Assembly (NCBI RefSeq): GCF_022539665.2
Contig: NC_081339.1
Span: forward strand, 2,001,017 to 2,065,016
Length of the DNA stretch: 64,000 nt
Direction of reading: 5' to 3'
Source of the DNA: Daphnia carinata
Taxonomy: Eukaryota > Arthropoda > Branchiopoda > Diplostraca > Daphniidae
The stretch's first letter is position 1. Each line of letters starts with the position of its first letter. The notes below the pieces were generated by a model. The model was not told where the DNA came from. It searched no databases and was given only the letters and a program-made list of their open reading frames with translations. Below, one piece after another: positions 1 to 10,206 of the stretch. The position numbers were made by a program, and so were the translations under genes.

Positions 1-168
1 GGTTTTTCATTTATAACGGTTATCGGCCTGGACGAGGTCAAACAAGAAAGTTTGGTTAATGATTTCATGGAACTGTTAGATATAATATTGGACTACCTAT
101 TCGATTCCATATACCGTTGCAATCAATTTTGTCTGATGGGTTTATTAAATATTTTTTCATTTCATTAG
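1..168 (+). CDS. Possible 3' end of an upstream gene (unrecognised, partial)
   Basis: Frame 1 is open from the window edge to a TAG at 166-168 (55 codons). The peptide is acidic and leucine/isoleucine-rich (LVNDFMELLDIILDYLFD) and reads like protein rather than random translation. I do not recognise a family. There is no start inside the window, so at best it is a last exon. An open frame of this length can also arise by chance in AT-rich DNA. Confidence 0.22.
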   Translation, partial: GFSFITVIGLDEVKQESLVNDFMELLDIILDYLFDSIYRCNQFCLMGLLNIFSFH

Positions 169-359
169 TTGAATGTTAAACAATATTTGTTATTTAATTA
201 TCACACGGTGTACAAAACAAACGGATGAAAAAACTTTCTCTATGTGAATGTCGTTGGTTTATTGTTTTCCTCTATTTTCGCTATTGTGTTCATCGTCAAT
301 AGTCATTCATCAATTCATAGTCAATATCAATTGATATTGTTGTCTATTTTAGTCAGTGT

Positions 360-495
360 TATACGAAATCTATGTGGAGACTCCAGATTTCAGAGGTCTT
401 CACACAATCAAGCAACATAGGTTAGTCACTGAAGTCCTTGAACGTTACTACTTTTTGAGTTTCTTGCCAAGTTTGATGGCACAGTGCCATTGACA
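360..495 (+). pseudogene. BolA-like protein 3, 3' exon fragment (third copy)
   Basis: The frame reads YEIYVETPDFRGLHTIKQHR followed by LVTEVL, the C-terminal half of a BolA-like 3 protein (family pattern GGCGxMYEI...QHxxVxxAL). The preceding GGCG part and all upstream exons are absent because the duplicated segment begins inside this exon. It then reads through unrelated residues to a TGA at about 493. No promoter or start belongs to it, so I treat it as a duplication remnant. Confidence 0.7.
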
Positions 496-1639
496 GTTTG
501 ACGAGCGTTACCTGGGCGACGGTGGTTGAATCACTACGTCCTACTTATTTCTAATCGAAACTGCCATGAACATTATAACAGAAGGAACTGATGGCAAATT
601 GATCATCTTGCCTGTATAACTTTGTACCGTATGAGAAGAGTACCGTATGAGATATCATAAGCTTGTTTGTTGAATTTTTAACTTAATTGGATGCAGTAGA
701 TTTCGTTGTTATGTAAGACGGTTCCCTTATACTTTGTAATACAAAATTAGGAAAGACAAACAATATAAACGCCGTACCAGAGCCGATCGGTAGCACCACA
801 GTTACAGGCCGTGGAGCGCTGTCTTTCGTGCATAGGTATCTGATTATACTATGCCAACTACATTGACGATCTTTTTCTGTCACGCAAGTGCCCTCAAGTC
901 ACACTTATTCACGTTGCCTCGAAGCAAAGCAAACAAACAATCCACAAGTCACGGACAATAAGAAAAAAAACAACCGGAAAAGCCAAAAGGCAAAAGAGAC
1001 GACATCGAGTGCCCTAAAATGGGACCAGGAAACATTTCTTTCATACCTGAATCGCGACTTCCGTTACGCAACGCTAGTTAAACATTATTTTCACGGCTTT
1101 ATTTCTAATAGACGCCTTCGTGGTACACGTCACAAGGAAAATTTTTCAACAATAACGTTGGGTAACTGACGTAATTCCTCACCGTATTCGAGAACACGTA
1201 GTTTCGTTATTGCTGATGAATTCACCATGAGCCGTAATTGACTTGAATTCACTACTTCCATTGCTAGAACTAAAGTCAAGGACTATTACGGATTATGCAT
1301 TTTCCCTGTACTCACCATTATGTTAAACTGTATCATTCTACAAGATTGAAATACGCCTGTCATTTTTTTGTGGGGCAGGCTTGATGGATAAACTCTGCGT
1401 GCGTAATTGTCCTGTTAAGCAATCTGCTTTCTTTACACTATTAGATTTCATTTTCGGACAATCACCTGATGATGTTCTTGATCAATCGCCAATTGAAAGG
1501 AGCGATCGAGAGACATGAAATAGTCATTAAAAATTAGTTGTGTAATGAGACATTCTTGTGCCGAAGGCAGCACTGCATGGCGGCATCTTTTGTGTTCACT
1601 GATCGTGATTTAACAAACGAAATGTAATTTGCATTTTAC

Positions 1640-2550
1640 ATTCGGCTTTTATAGTGAGGATTGCAAACTTATATTCACGTTTCAAAATGCAATAATGAAG
1701 CAGGTATTAATCAGCTAATTTTAATTAGTTGCATTTTTCTCCCTCTTAGTATGATTCAAAAAGCAGACTAGATGTCCTTATTAAAAATAAACCTAGGAGG
1801 ATTACCTGAAGCAGGTAGTACCGACATGTCAACCACAGGACATTCGGCCCACATCACGGGTAATGAAGGGAGCAACCACGCGGAATCTTATTGCGACGCG
1901 TGATATCCACCTAGGTCGTGGCCGGTATTCCCTGGCCACCCCAACGTAAAGTGTGAGTGGCATCCATTTTATACGGAACTATTCAGCTCAAAAATGGATG
2001 CTGCTAGAAGTGCAGATATTCATCGATTTTCTTGCTTTCATAATAATCTGAAACCATTTATCGAAAAAACAAATAATGAAATGTAGGGTTCGCATAAATT
2101 TTGTAAATATGAAATAACTCTTTTTCTCGTTAATTTGAAATAATGTATTTAATTAGTATATTATATGACGTAACAGTGTATTGTTTTAGGTGTACGGTTC
2201 AAGGTGGGCGGGGCTTATTTCAATGTAAGTGGAAGAACGGCAAGCCGTATTCCTTACATAAGCCTATGCTGAACATGTTCAGCGTTGCCAGTTGTGCTTA
2301 AGTAAAAATGTCAGCTTTTACAGTGAGGGCTGGAAACTTATATTCACTTTTCAAAGTGTAGACCGAATAATGAAGCAAGTAATAATCAGCTAATTTTAAT
2401 TTGTAAATTTTTTTTCCCTCTCAGTATGATTCAAAAGGCAGACCAGATGTCCTTATTCAAAATAAACCTAGGAGGATTATCTGAAGCAGGTAGTCCCGAC
2501 CTGTCCACCATAGGGCATTCGATCCTCATCTCGGGTCATGGTGGGCACAA
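1640..2550 (+). repeat. Nested direct repeat inside the 3.3-kb segment (two units)
   Basis: About 220 bp at 1650-1866 recurs at 2322-2545 with moderate divergence. Shared text includes GCAAACTTATATTCAC/GGAAACTTATATTCAC, a pyrimidine tract ending in TTAG, then TATGATTCAAAA and AATAAACCTAGGAGGATTA. Each unit looks like a 3' splice site followed by a short open stretch reading YDSKGRPDVLIQNKPRRI (second unit), with a stop after it. It may be an old tandem exon duplication. I do not recognise the peptide. The same pair exists in copy 2 at about 15078-15978. Confidence 0.6.
2222..2283. repeat. Imperfect hairpin plus 16-bp palindrome
   Basis: An imperfect inverted repeat is visible, with arms starting ATGTAAG and ending CTTACAT around a GGCAAGCC centre. 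It is followed at about 2268-2283 by the perfect palindrome GCTGAACATGTTCAGC. The same structure recurs about 13.43 kb downstream in copy 2. It could be the scar of a small foldback element. No target-site duplication was found. Confidence 0.5.
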
Positions 2551-2790
2551 CCACACGGAAGGGTGGTTTTGGTGAGGACCTCTCCGATCAGCATGGCGAC
2601 TGCAAACTGACCTGTATGGCCCCGTATAGCCATCACGAAAAGGATGCCTTCTTAAGTGATGATGCCAATCAATCGGTGGTAGTACATGCACACACAGAAC
2701 TATCACGGCTAACCCCAGAATTGCCAGGAAAATGGAACGTTGAGAAAAACGGCGAATGAGGAGCCATTCAATGTCTACCAAGTATCTCAT
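2536..2790 (-). CDS. Possible small membrane protein or N-terminal exon (copy 1)
   Basis: An ATG at 2788-2790 opens an 84-codon frame ending in TGA at 2536-2538. The peptide starts MRYLVDIEWLLIRRFSQR, has one hydrophobic span at about residues 19-37 (IFLAILGLAVIVLCVHVL) and then a basic, histidine-rich tail. A short positive N-terminus before a single span is what type II membrane proteins look like, and this could be the first exon of one. The longer open frame upstream of this ATG is less convincing. The copy at 15964-16218 is identical here, so the duplication gives no evolutionary test of coding. Family unknown. Confidence 0.3.
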   Translation of the reverse strand: MRYLVDIEWLLIRRFSQRSIFLAILGLAVIVLCVHVLPPIDWHHHLRRHPFRDGYTGPYRSVCSRHADRRGPHQNHPSVWLCPP

Positions 2791-3692
2791 AGTTTTCCCT
2801 TTTTTTGTGTGTTTTTCTTTTTCTTCCAAACTTAGATGCACAAAATATCTGCTTCTGCTCGGTGCAGCCACTTGTTCGTCAACTAACGTTGCAAACTTGG
2901 CTATGCAAGGTTCCATCGTCTGACCGTTTAAAATCAGAGGCGTAGCAACTCCTTTTTCGTTCAGCATTTTTGGGTGACATATGTTGAAACTGAGTTTAGT
3001 ACAGAAAGAACAGGCTGGTTGCGAGATAATATATACTACATAGTACATAAAGCAGAGGAATTTTTTTTTATGGGCTGAACGTCCAAACTGGCTGCTATGG
3101 CTTGCCTCCCGCGTTGTTTTCCTGCCCAAATGCGTACGGCGTTCATCAATCTTTTTTTTTTTTTTTTTTGGCTTTGTTTAAATACCACCACGTTTTTTGT
3201 GTTGTGCTTTAATAAATTGTTGTAAAAGGGGCAAAATAAACTTTAGATTTACTCCTATATTTGTATTTAGGTAATTTCACTTGTACGTTTTTATTCACAA
3301 GAGAGAAAAAGAGAAAATTATGAAAAAATGATCAGCTAGTCGTCGTTTGCGGGATATGCAACAACCACAGCTCTGTCGACTAAGTGTAAAAAAAAGGAAA
3401 AATGAAAAAATCCGTTGATGGTTGTACCTCGTTTAAATGCGTTTGTGAAGCGCCTCCGTGGAACCTTGGCGCCCCCCCCCCCCTTGTCTTGGAAAGTATG
3501 TAGCTAAAGTTGTAACCATTCTTGACGGGGATTATCTTCCAATTTTACAATTACTTTTTAACGACGATTTTCTTCTTGTCTTCTCTCCTTTAGCCAGACA
3601 GTATGCAAACTTCCTACACCCTCCGTTTTTTTACGAAGAAACGGTATTATTCAGTAGAGTAAAGCGAACGAAAACAATAAATTACTCAGTCC

Positions 3693-4986
3693 GGCACCTT
3701 ACTACACCACGACGTATGCTGCGCGCAACTACTACAGCGCAAAGGACCCTGAGTACTACACAACAAAAAAAGCCGAGTAGTATTATACAACAACATATGT
3801 TGCACCCAGCTACTACACCGAGCCTCCCCAGTATTACATGACTAAATCGCCGGGTTAATACACTACAGCTTCTTACTACACAACTACATATGCCGCTCCG
3901 ACGTACTCCACAACGACATACGCTACACCGAGCTACTATACTGAAGCTCCCCCTACATATTATGCTGCCCCCAGCTACACCACCACTACAGTTGCCTACT
4001 ACACGACAACTGAAGCAGCCAAACATTATGTAGCTCCAACTTACTGCACCAAAGCTGCCCCGTCTTACTACGCTGAGCCGACATACTACGCAGAAGCCCC
4101 GAAGCCCTACGCTGCCCCAAGTTACTACACTACGGCTGCCCCTTCGTACTACGTGGAACCTACCTACTACACCACAACTTATGCTGCCCCGTCGTACTAC
4201 ACCACAAAGGCTGCTGAATACTACACTACTACGTACGCTGCCCCAGCTTACTACACAGAGGTCCCCATGTATTACAAGACGGAGGCTCCACAATACTACA
4301 CTACAAAAGCTCTTGAATACACCACAACCTATGCTGCACCAAGCTACTATGCAGAAACCGCGAGGTACTACACCGCCAGTTACGCCGCTCCTTCTTATTA
4401 CACTGAGGCTCCGCAGTACTACACTGCAAAGGTTTCCGAGTACACAACAACGTATGCTTCGCCAAGTTACTATGCCGAACCTGCCAAGTACTATTCCACT
4501 ACTTCTGCTGCTCCGGTTTACTACACCGAAGCTCCCCAATACTACAGCACAAAGACCGCTGAATACTACACTACTGTTGCTCCAGAGTATTACACCAAGA
4601 AAACTGAGTATTACACAAACACTTGCGCGGCTCCAGCTTACTACGCTGAGGCCACTACGTATTACAAGAGTGAGGCCACACAATACTACACTACGAAGGC
4701 TCCCGGGTACTACACCACAACGTATGCTGCACCAAGTTATTACACTGAAGCTCCGATATACTACCCAACAACCTATGCCACTTCTAGCTACTACACCGAG
4801 GCACAGAAGTATTATTCAGCTCCAAGCTACTAGCAGACTGAAACCTTCAAATACTACACCACAAAAGCGCCAGAGTACTACACTACTATTTACTTCGCTC
4901 CCACTTACTACACCGAGGCGCCAGCTTATTACACAACAACGTACGCCACTCCCAGCTATTACACTGAGCGACCAAATTATTATTAA
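3693..4986 (+). pseudogene. Tyrosine-rich repeat structural protein, 5'-truncated with in-frame stops
   Basis: One frame (frame 1) carries dozens of degenerate copies of YYTTTYAAPSYYTEAP-like units with KAPEYYTT and EAPQYYTT variants, from the end of the duplicated segment to a TAA at 4984-4986. The frame is interrupted by TAG at 3778-3780, TAA at 3856-3858 and TAG at 4831-4833. The longest clean stretch is 3859-4833. Tyr/Thr/Ala/Pro-rich repeats of this kind suggest a secreted structural protein (cuticle, eggshell or adhesive), by composition only. There is no signal peptide or start codon in this frame: the 3.3-kb duplication ends exactly where the repeats begin and probably replaced the 5' exon. 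It could instead be a middle exon if the stops are assembly errors. Confidence 0.75.
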
Positions 4987-5039
4987 TTGTGAAAATTGCG
5001 CTGTCCGTCATGCTCCATGACGGGCTGATTAGATTTTGT

Positions 5040-6960
5040 GTTATTATCTTCTGTCCTCGTTCCTAAATGAGTATTTCCCTTCCATGTAGTTATGCATTAA
5101 CTAGTCGTTATAATACGAATGTGCTTTCGAAATCAAATGTTGAATACAGCTATAATGCCGTTACCGAATCCACTTGTTTTTATTCTTTATTACATAAAGA
5201 ACGAAGACGATTTCAATATGTTTTTGTAAAAACTTTGTAATTTCTGAACACAATTATGCATTAGGACATTAAGAAGACCTATTTTATGAATTTATTTGTT
5301 CATTGCATTAGTCCATTAGCATAGTTTCGTTTGTCTGGTTAAAATCTTTCCCTTTGTAATTGAATAGCAGTGTATATTTTTTCAGTTTGCATTTACACCG
5401 TTAATGGCTATTTAATAGATCAATTTGACATTTCCACGTTAAGGAAATGATCAAATATTTGGCAAAGATAAAAGTTTTGGTTTGTCAGTTTTTATTTTAG
5501 TCATTAGGAAAATAGTCAAAATGGTTGCGCTAAGCACTTGATTGACATGCTAGTATCCTCCAGAACTGTCACGATGTTGGCCCGAATCATATTGCTGTAC
5601 TATATGATCCCCATCGTGACATCAGCTGAAAGCTCTTACTTCTCTATTCAGTTTTGCATTGGAATGGATGGCCAATTCCATACCAACGCTTGACATTTCG
5701 AGTTGTAATTGCTTACAGACTCTTGGTTACTAGCAATCCCAACATTGGGAGGGTGCCATACCCAGTCATTTCAAGTGCCGCTACATTTAGATATACATCC
5801 AACTATTATATACAGTGAATCGAATCACCAAAACATGTTAACATAAGTGCGCATTTTCCGTCATAAAACTAACTCTCGTTTAAATTCTGAGAAACTATTA
5901 CACAATGTGATAAATGAGCATCATCGAGAAAATAGTGGTGAATATTATTCAACGTAGTTAAAAAACAAAAAACTTAACTAAATGTCTAAAGTTTATAATT
6001 ATTACCTAGCGCTCACGAATTAGGGTGTGGCATCACGCACCGTTAATGATATGCAAGAATCCTCCATATCACCTTGCGGTCGATATCGGCACTAATGCGT
6101 TCATGCATTGGCTGGGCTTTGGTGTGGCGTTTTTTTTTTGCACACACCCCCTTAACTATTATGTTTACGGGGCATTTAATCATTTAATCCATATATGATT
6201 AGAAGTTTTAATACAGTTTTGTTTTCTCTTACTTCGTTGAATACTGTAGCTTCTGCTGAAATTGGTTGAACGTGGCGACGTTAACGTCGAGCGTCAGCAT
6301 CTCTATAGCTGGAGATTGTCGACATTCAAGTTGAATCCAGGCAACTTTCTTCCAGACATCTTTCTGTAAATGTATCCAGGCAACATCACAAGTAGCATAT
6401 GGCAATCTCAAACGAGGGCAGTATAGTACTATCCATCGAATCCCTATGTTACTACCCATCCAAGCAGAAGTTCCTAGCTAAAAATGTGTGATAGTAGTTT
6501 ACTACCCCTGTTTTTTGTATTAATCTTTCACTACGAATATGGCAAAAAATTTTCATTTCTGAAGGCATCACCTTGAAATTAGTGTATAACTGTAACAACG
6601 AAATTGCCGTAAACTTTCTTTTAGCTCATAGCGGCGAATGCTGGAGTCATGGTTTGAAAGTCACGTGAATTACGATCAGTGTCTATTACGGCATGTGCCA
6701 CTAATCTTTATTCACAAGAACTGGTACAAGGCCCGCCTAATCGCCAGAAGAAACACAATCGAGTGGCCACGGAGATCACTGTCCTGAAATTTCTCCATTG
6801 TCCCTGACGTTTTTTAAAAACTCCACAAGGAAGCGTAGTTAACTGCATACATACAAAGATTTAAAAGTGTTTTATTAAGTTATTCGAGGTGCCATCACGA
6901 GCCGAATAGAAATGAATTAACGTACACAAAGATGGCATAGGTAGCGAAGCAGTTAGAATC
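5040..6960. other. Stretch without a recognised gene
   Basis: AT-rich DNA with no open frame above 80 codons and no spliced coding path I could follow, apart from the hairpin at 5568-5620. Confidence 0.5.
5568..5620. repeat. Stem-loop of about 50 nt
   Basis: GTCACGATG and ATCATAT on the left pair with ATATGAT and CATCGTGAC on the right. They flank a small apical loop (about 5593-5600) and an internal bulge. The structure can form in RNA from either strand. It could be a precursor-like hairpin or the remains of a foldback element. The stem is short for an animal pre-miRNA, and no further support is visible. Confidence 0.45.
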
Positions 6961-6970
6961 TGGTTGCCCT

Positions 6971-7908
6971 AGTATTCCATTTGGCTGTTAGAAATGTCGT
7001 TATAAAACAGCTGGGTGGCTTGCGAGAGAGCTACATCACCAGTGTGTATATAATCGTCACAACTGAAATAGTTTGTGTTGCCGCCAGCCTTGGGATTTTT
7101 ATTACTACGTTGCAGTATCGCGCAGTCCCGAACGTATTTCTCTGCCAAGGGATAACTTGAATCCCATATGCGTATCCTAGAGTGCAAACTCCTAAATTGC
7201 CGGCGAATTTCAGTGCACGTTAAGTTCATTTCTTGGAATACAAAGAAGTATGTTAGGGCTATAATTTATAACGACTTACTCCAGAATTTGTCGAGTTATT
7301 TTATTGTAGGCGTGAATTTTCTCCGAAACAACGTCCGTGCTGTGCGTACTATTACGTGCAAAGAAATCTATCGTAGGATATTGGTGTAGCCAAATGACCT
7401 GACTGACATTTGCTAACTGGCCGAGAAGAGGGCCGAGTTCAATGATATTCTTTTGATAAAGCTGGTGGTCTGCTCCGTATTTTCTTAGCACATGCCACGG
7501 CGTCATACCTCATATTTAAAGTACGACATACTTTAAAAGCATCATAGCGCGTTACATTGTAAGAGCTTTACCTAAAAAAATGAAATAAGGTCTTTGAGGC
7601 GAATCCAGCATGGTGGCCCATTGACGTATAGTCTCTGTGACGTTGTTGTTTAAGAAGGGGCGTTTTTTTGAACGACACTCGCACTCCGAGGATGTTACAG
7701 GTAGCTTCAATGTCGAATTTTGAATGCAATGGAATTCGACGAGGAAATAATTTTTTATCATTATCTGGAATTAGCTGAAGGAAAACACATTACTGATGGG
7801 AAGAAGACTTGGCGTCAGTTATTGCAATATTTTACCTCAATGAAGTTAAAAAATTGCTGTCGAATTCTTGAATCACCCATGAGTATGCCGCAGCCGACAT
7901 ACTCCTGT
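6971..7908 (-). pseudogene. CASD1-like SGNH/PC-esterase domain gene (partial or decaying)
   Basis: Four minus-strand exons match the N-terminal luminal domain of CASD1 (sialate O-acetyltransferase), a Golgi SGNH hydrolase fold. The first (from about 7908 to 7836) has the nucleophile block MGDSRIRQQFFNFIE. The second (7764-7572) ends in SPQRPYFIFL. The third (7508-7280) reads LLGQLANVSQVIWL, then EKIHAYNKITRQIL, very close in pattern to CASD1 (PLLxKLAxxSxVYW ... EKIDAYN). The fourth (7231-6971) has the catalytic D-x-x-H block DDYIHTG and then a stop. Exons 1-3 join in one frame with GT/AG sites. Joining exon 3 to exon 4 leaves a one-base mismatch. Upstream (7910-8070) a possible N-terminal exon is in a different frame. 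No multi-membrane acyltransferase part follows. It is either a degenerate copy or a stand-alone SGNH protein with sequence errors. Confidence 0.6.
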
Positions 7909-8438
7909 TTTTGACATTATTCTACCGCTATTGAAAAATCCGTTCGCCTCTTTTTCGCAACGGAATTCCCTGTGATTAAGAAGATTTCCGATGCAAATGG
8001 GTAATACCATTTCCGAAAAAATTTTCCTTGATGGGAAAACAAAGTGGAGAGTGAGCTTTATTAATAGCATAAAGGAAGTTCTAAGAAAAGCTCGACGACA
8101 CGTTACGGGGTGTATACGGCTGTTATATCTTGGGTTATCGTTTCACTTGGTGTTAACGATGTTCCTGACTTTCTGGTGCCCTCGAATGGATAAACGAAAC
8201 CGTACAGTAAATTGCCAAGAAAAATGGTGAAAACGAACACAGCCATCGATCCCAATCGATCTTTTAGTTTTCCTGAGTAAATATTCTGTTTTGCAATGAT
8301 TCCAAATCGTCAGTCAGTTACTCAACGAACGAATTTTCAAAATATACCACCATCTTTGGATGTTTAAGAAGGAAGCTCCAAAAGTCGAGTGAATGTTATT
8401 GCCGCTATAGGGCCGCTCAATTCACGTTTTTATTGCAG

Positions 8439-8537
8439 GTCAACCATCTTGGAGTATCGCTTGGTACACTAATGATCTGCTCATTCACGACATCCGTGTC
8501 GAAAGGGGTGAAACGTACACGTTCCTAATTGAAGAAA
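8439..8537 (+). pseudogene. Skeletor-like protein, isolated internal exon
   Basis: Flanked by an acceptor (TTTATTGCAG before 8439) and a donor (GTATGA after 8537), this 99-base exon reads WSIAWYTNDLLIHDIRVERG, then ETYTFLIEE. That matches the conserved WxxxWYxNGLLIPEIxVxRGxTYTFxVEGG motif of Skeletor/DOMON-type proteins in arthropods. The following family motif (YHPFYITDD) was not found downstream. The C-terminal Skeletor-like exons in this window lie at 11.8-12.4 kb on the opposite strand. This exon is therefore orphaned, probably by an inversion. Confidence 0.55.
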
Positions 8538-8639
8538 GTATGAAACTACTGTTACTATGGCAATTGTATGATGACTATTAAACTACCTGTACGATGTAGG
8601 TAATGACGTAACAAATTCGGCCCGCTGGCCTCCGCTCTA

Positions 8640-8810
8640 CATGCCGGTTGGTACCAACAAACTGGCGAACATTTCATATTGACAAGTGTGCATGCTTTTG
8701 TTTTTCCCAAACCAAAAGTATTGCGGTTCTCCGTTCTTGTCATCCCACTATGAAAAGTCGATACCGTTGAATTGCAATGGGACACTGACAGAACCGTACC
8801 AAACGATTTA
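8640..8810 (-). pseudogene. Possible DM13-domain fragment
   Basis: On the minus strand the sequence reads LQFNGIDFS, a stop, then WDDKNGEPQYFWFGKNKS. This resembles the DM13 signature FxFDGxGPDAYFWVG found in Skeletor-like proteins. It lies next to the orphan Skeletor-like exon but on the other strand and carries a stop, so if real it is dead. The match is short and I hold it loosely. Confidence 0.3.
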
Positions 8811-9409
8811 ATTAAAGCAATGGAAGGCAAGTGTTTTATCTGAAATTTAAATTTAAACAAAATGTACCATGATGGATTGTTGGCATTCCCCGGATAATGC
8901 GATCAGTGCAGCAATTTGTCTGCTGCATGCACCGTAGTTAAATGGGTGGCCACGAGTGGCCAAAAAAAATGCCTCACAACAAAAGACGGGTAACTTCATT
9001 TTAATTCTATTTTTTTTTTATTATAGTCTCGAGGCAGTGTAATATTCAAGCTGGACCCGCGGGGCATCGCGAAAAGGCGGTCGTTTCGGGGTGGAAAACA
9101 TACATTCTTTTCAAGTGGGGCGGGTTTTCGGGGTAACGGCGGGAACCCGCAATTTTTCAAAATTCTGTCATTATGGAAAAATGTTCAACAATCAGAAAGA
9201 AGCATACCATCAACACCATATCTAAAATCCACAAGAGTTATGAAATTAAATGTATTTTTTCATTTGGTAAAAAAAAATATTGTTTTACAAAGTTTCAATA
9301 AAAACTCATATAAGAATGAATGAAATGGATTTGACAATGTCCTAACGGGTTTGTAACATTAAACTGCTTTATTGAAGGAACATTAAAAGTATTTCGTAAA
9401 CACATTAAA

Positions 9410-9558
9410 TTGGGCGTCCATAGCCGAGTGGTTATGGCGTCTGATGATTATCAATGACCCTAGATGAGGCTTAGAGGGATTGAAGTAATGTACATGGAAA
9501 CATGGGACATGGAACCTGAACTTGGGGCGCGAGTCTACGGTCGATGATCACATTTTTT
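9410..9558 (+). ncRNA. Candidate Pol III transcript or tRNA-derived element (unit A)
   Basis: 149 bases are identical to 12732-12880 although the flanking duplicated DNA differs at roughly one base in eight. The block begins near GGGCGTCCATAGCCGAGTGG, where TAGCCGAGTGGTTATGG fits the A box of tRNA genes (TRGCNNAGYNGG). A B-box-like GGCGCGAGTCT lies at about 9525, and it ends in a T6 run that could terminate Pol III. I could not close a tRNA acceptor stem, so it is not a plain tRNA. Alternatives are a SINE or a gene-converted block. Confidence 0.4.
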
Positions 9559-9677
9559 CCAAATTATGGCATTTGAAAAATAAAATAAAACAAAGGAAAA
9601 AGCAAAGTGTAAAATTAGCAATTCGACGTAATTATTTTATTAATAATTAACAATAACTTCTTGTAAATTACAGCGTT

Positions 9678-9721
9678 ATGTCCGTCCAGACGATCGCCAG
9701 GGTCAAAGGTTCGAATCGGGA
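9678..9721 (+). promoter_or_regulatory. Second conserved block with B-box-like motif (unit A)
   Basis: These 44 bases match 13002-13045 exactly and contain GGTTCGAATC, a near-perfect tRNA B box (GGTTCGANNCC). It lies about 250 bp downstream of the A-box-like motif, too far for an ordinary tRNA. Its role is unknown. Confidence 0.4.
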
Positions 9722-10206
9722 CCCACACTGAAACATTTTTTCAGCTTCAATTTTAGATTTTATTACATTTTTAGGTTCGTTGTATGTTTTCGATTCATGG
9801 AATGGCTTTCTAGAATTTTTTCAGCTTATTAAGTAGTTTTAACAGGATTTGAAAGATGCATGCTCGTCTTTTCAATGTGCTTCGTGTGGGCATGAATTGT
9901 ACTAACAAGTTAGGTAATGTGTGTATTAAAGTTAATAGAACCCCGCCTTGATTTTGAAAATTAGAGAAACTTTTTTCATTATTTATGAATCTGGCAACGT
10001 TTGGTCTTCAAGCAGACGATGAAACGTGTTTTAAAAGTAAACAAAAACGAACAAAAAGAGAATTCTCAGTTGGCTAGCGCATACTGCCGTTATCTGTTAG
10101 ATAATTAAATCAAAACACTTTGCAGGAATTTCCCGAAGTTGCGTGGTGCCTTCAGTACTTTTCTTCAGCGTATAGTTCTGTGAATTTTTTTCTCCAGCCA
10201 GTTGGG

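Larger units (their letters stand above)
360..3692 (+). repeat. Segmental duplication, copy 1 (3.33 kb)
   Basis: Bases 360-3692 match 13785-17113 almost base for base in the same orientation. Visible differences are a 3-base GTG missing near 486, single substitutions near 2916 and 3627, and length changes in the T runs (about 3060 and 3152) and the C run (about 3470). Identity stops abruptly at both ends. On the left, copy 1 lacks the first half of the BolA exon that copy 2 retains. On the right, it passes directly into tyrosine-rich repeats. This suggests a very recent duplication, or two haplotypes placed in tandem by the assembler. Confidence 0.93.

Noticed and set aside
3682-4683. 333-codon minus-strand open frame opposite the tyrosine-rich repeats
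   Set aside because: It is the antisense shadow of the YYTTTYAAP repeats; its Val/Ser/Gly/Cys-rich peptide is repetitive for that reason only.
7600-7680. Frameshift at the A7 run in CASD1-like exon 2
   Set aside because: Phase-0 joining from exon 1 gives one continuous frame through the exon and into exon 3, so no shift is needed there.
9410-9558. Intact class II tRNA gene (Ser/Leu type)
   Set aside because: The D-arm text fits, but no acceptor stem, anticodon stem or T arm could be closed in a tRNA-length span.
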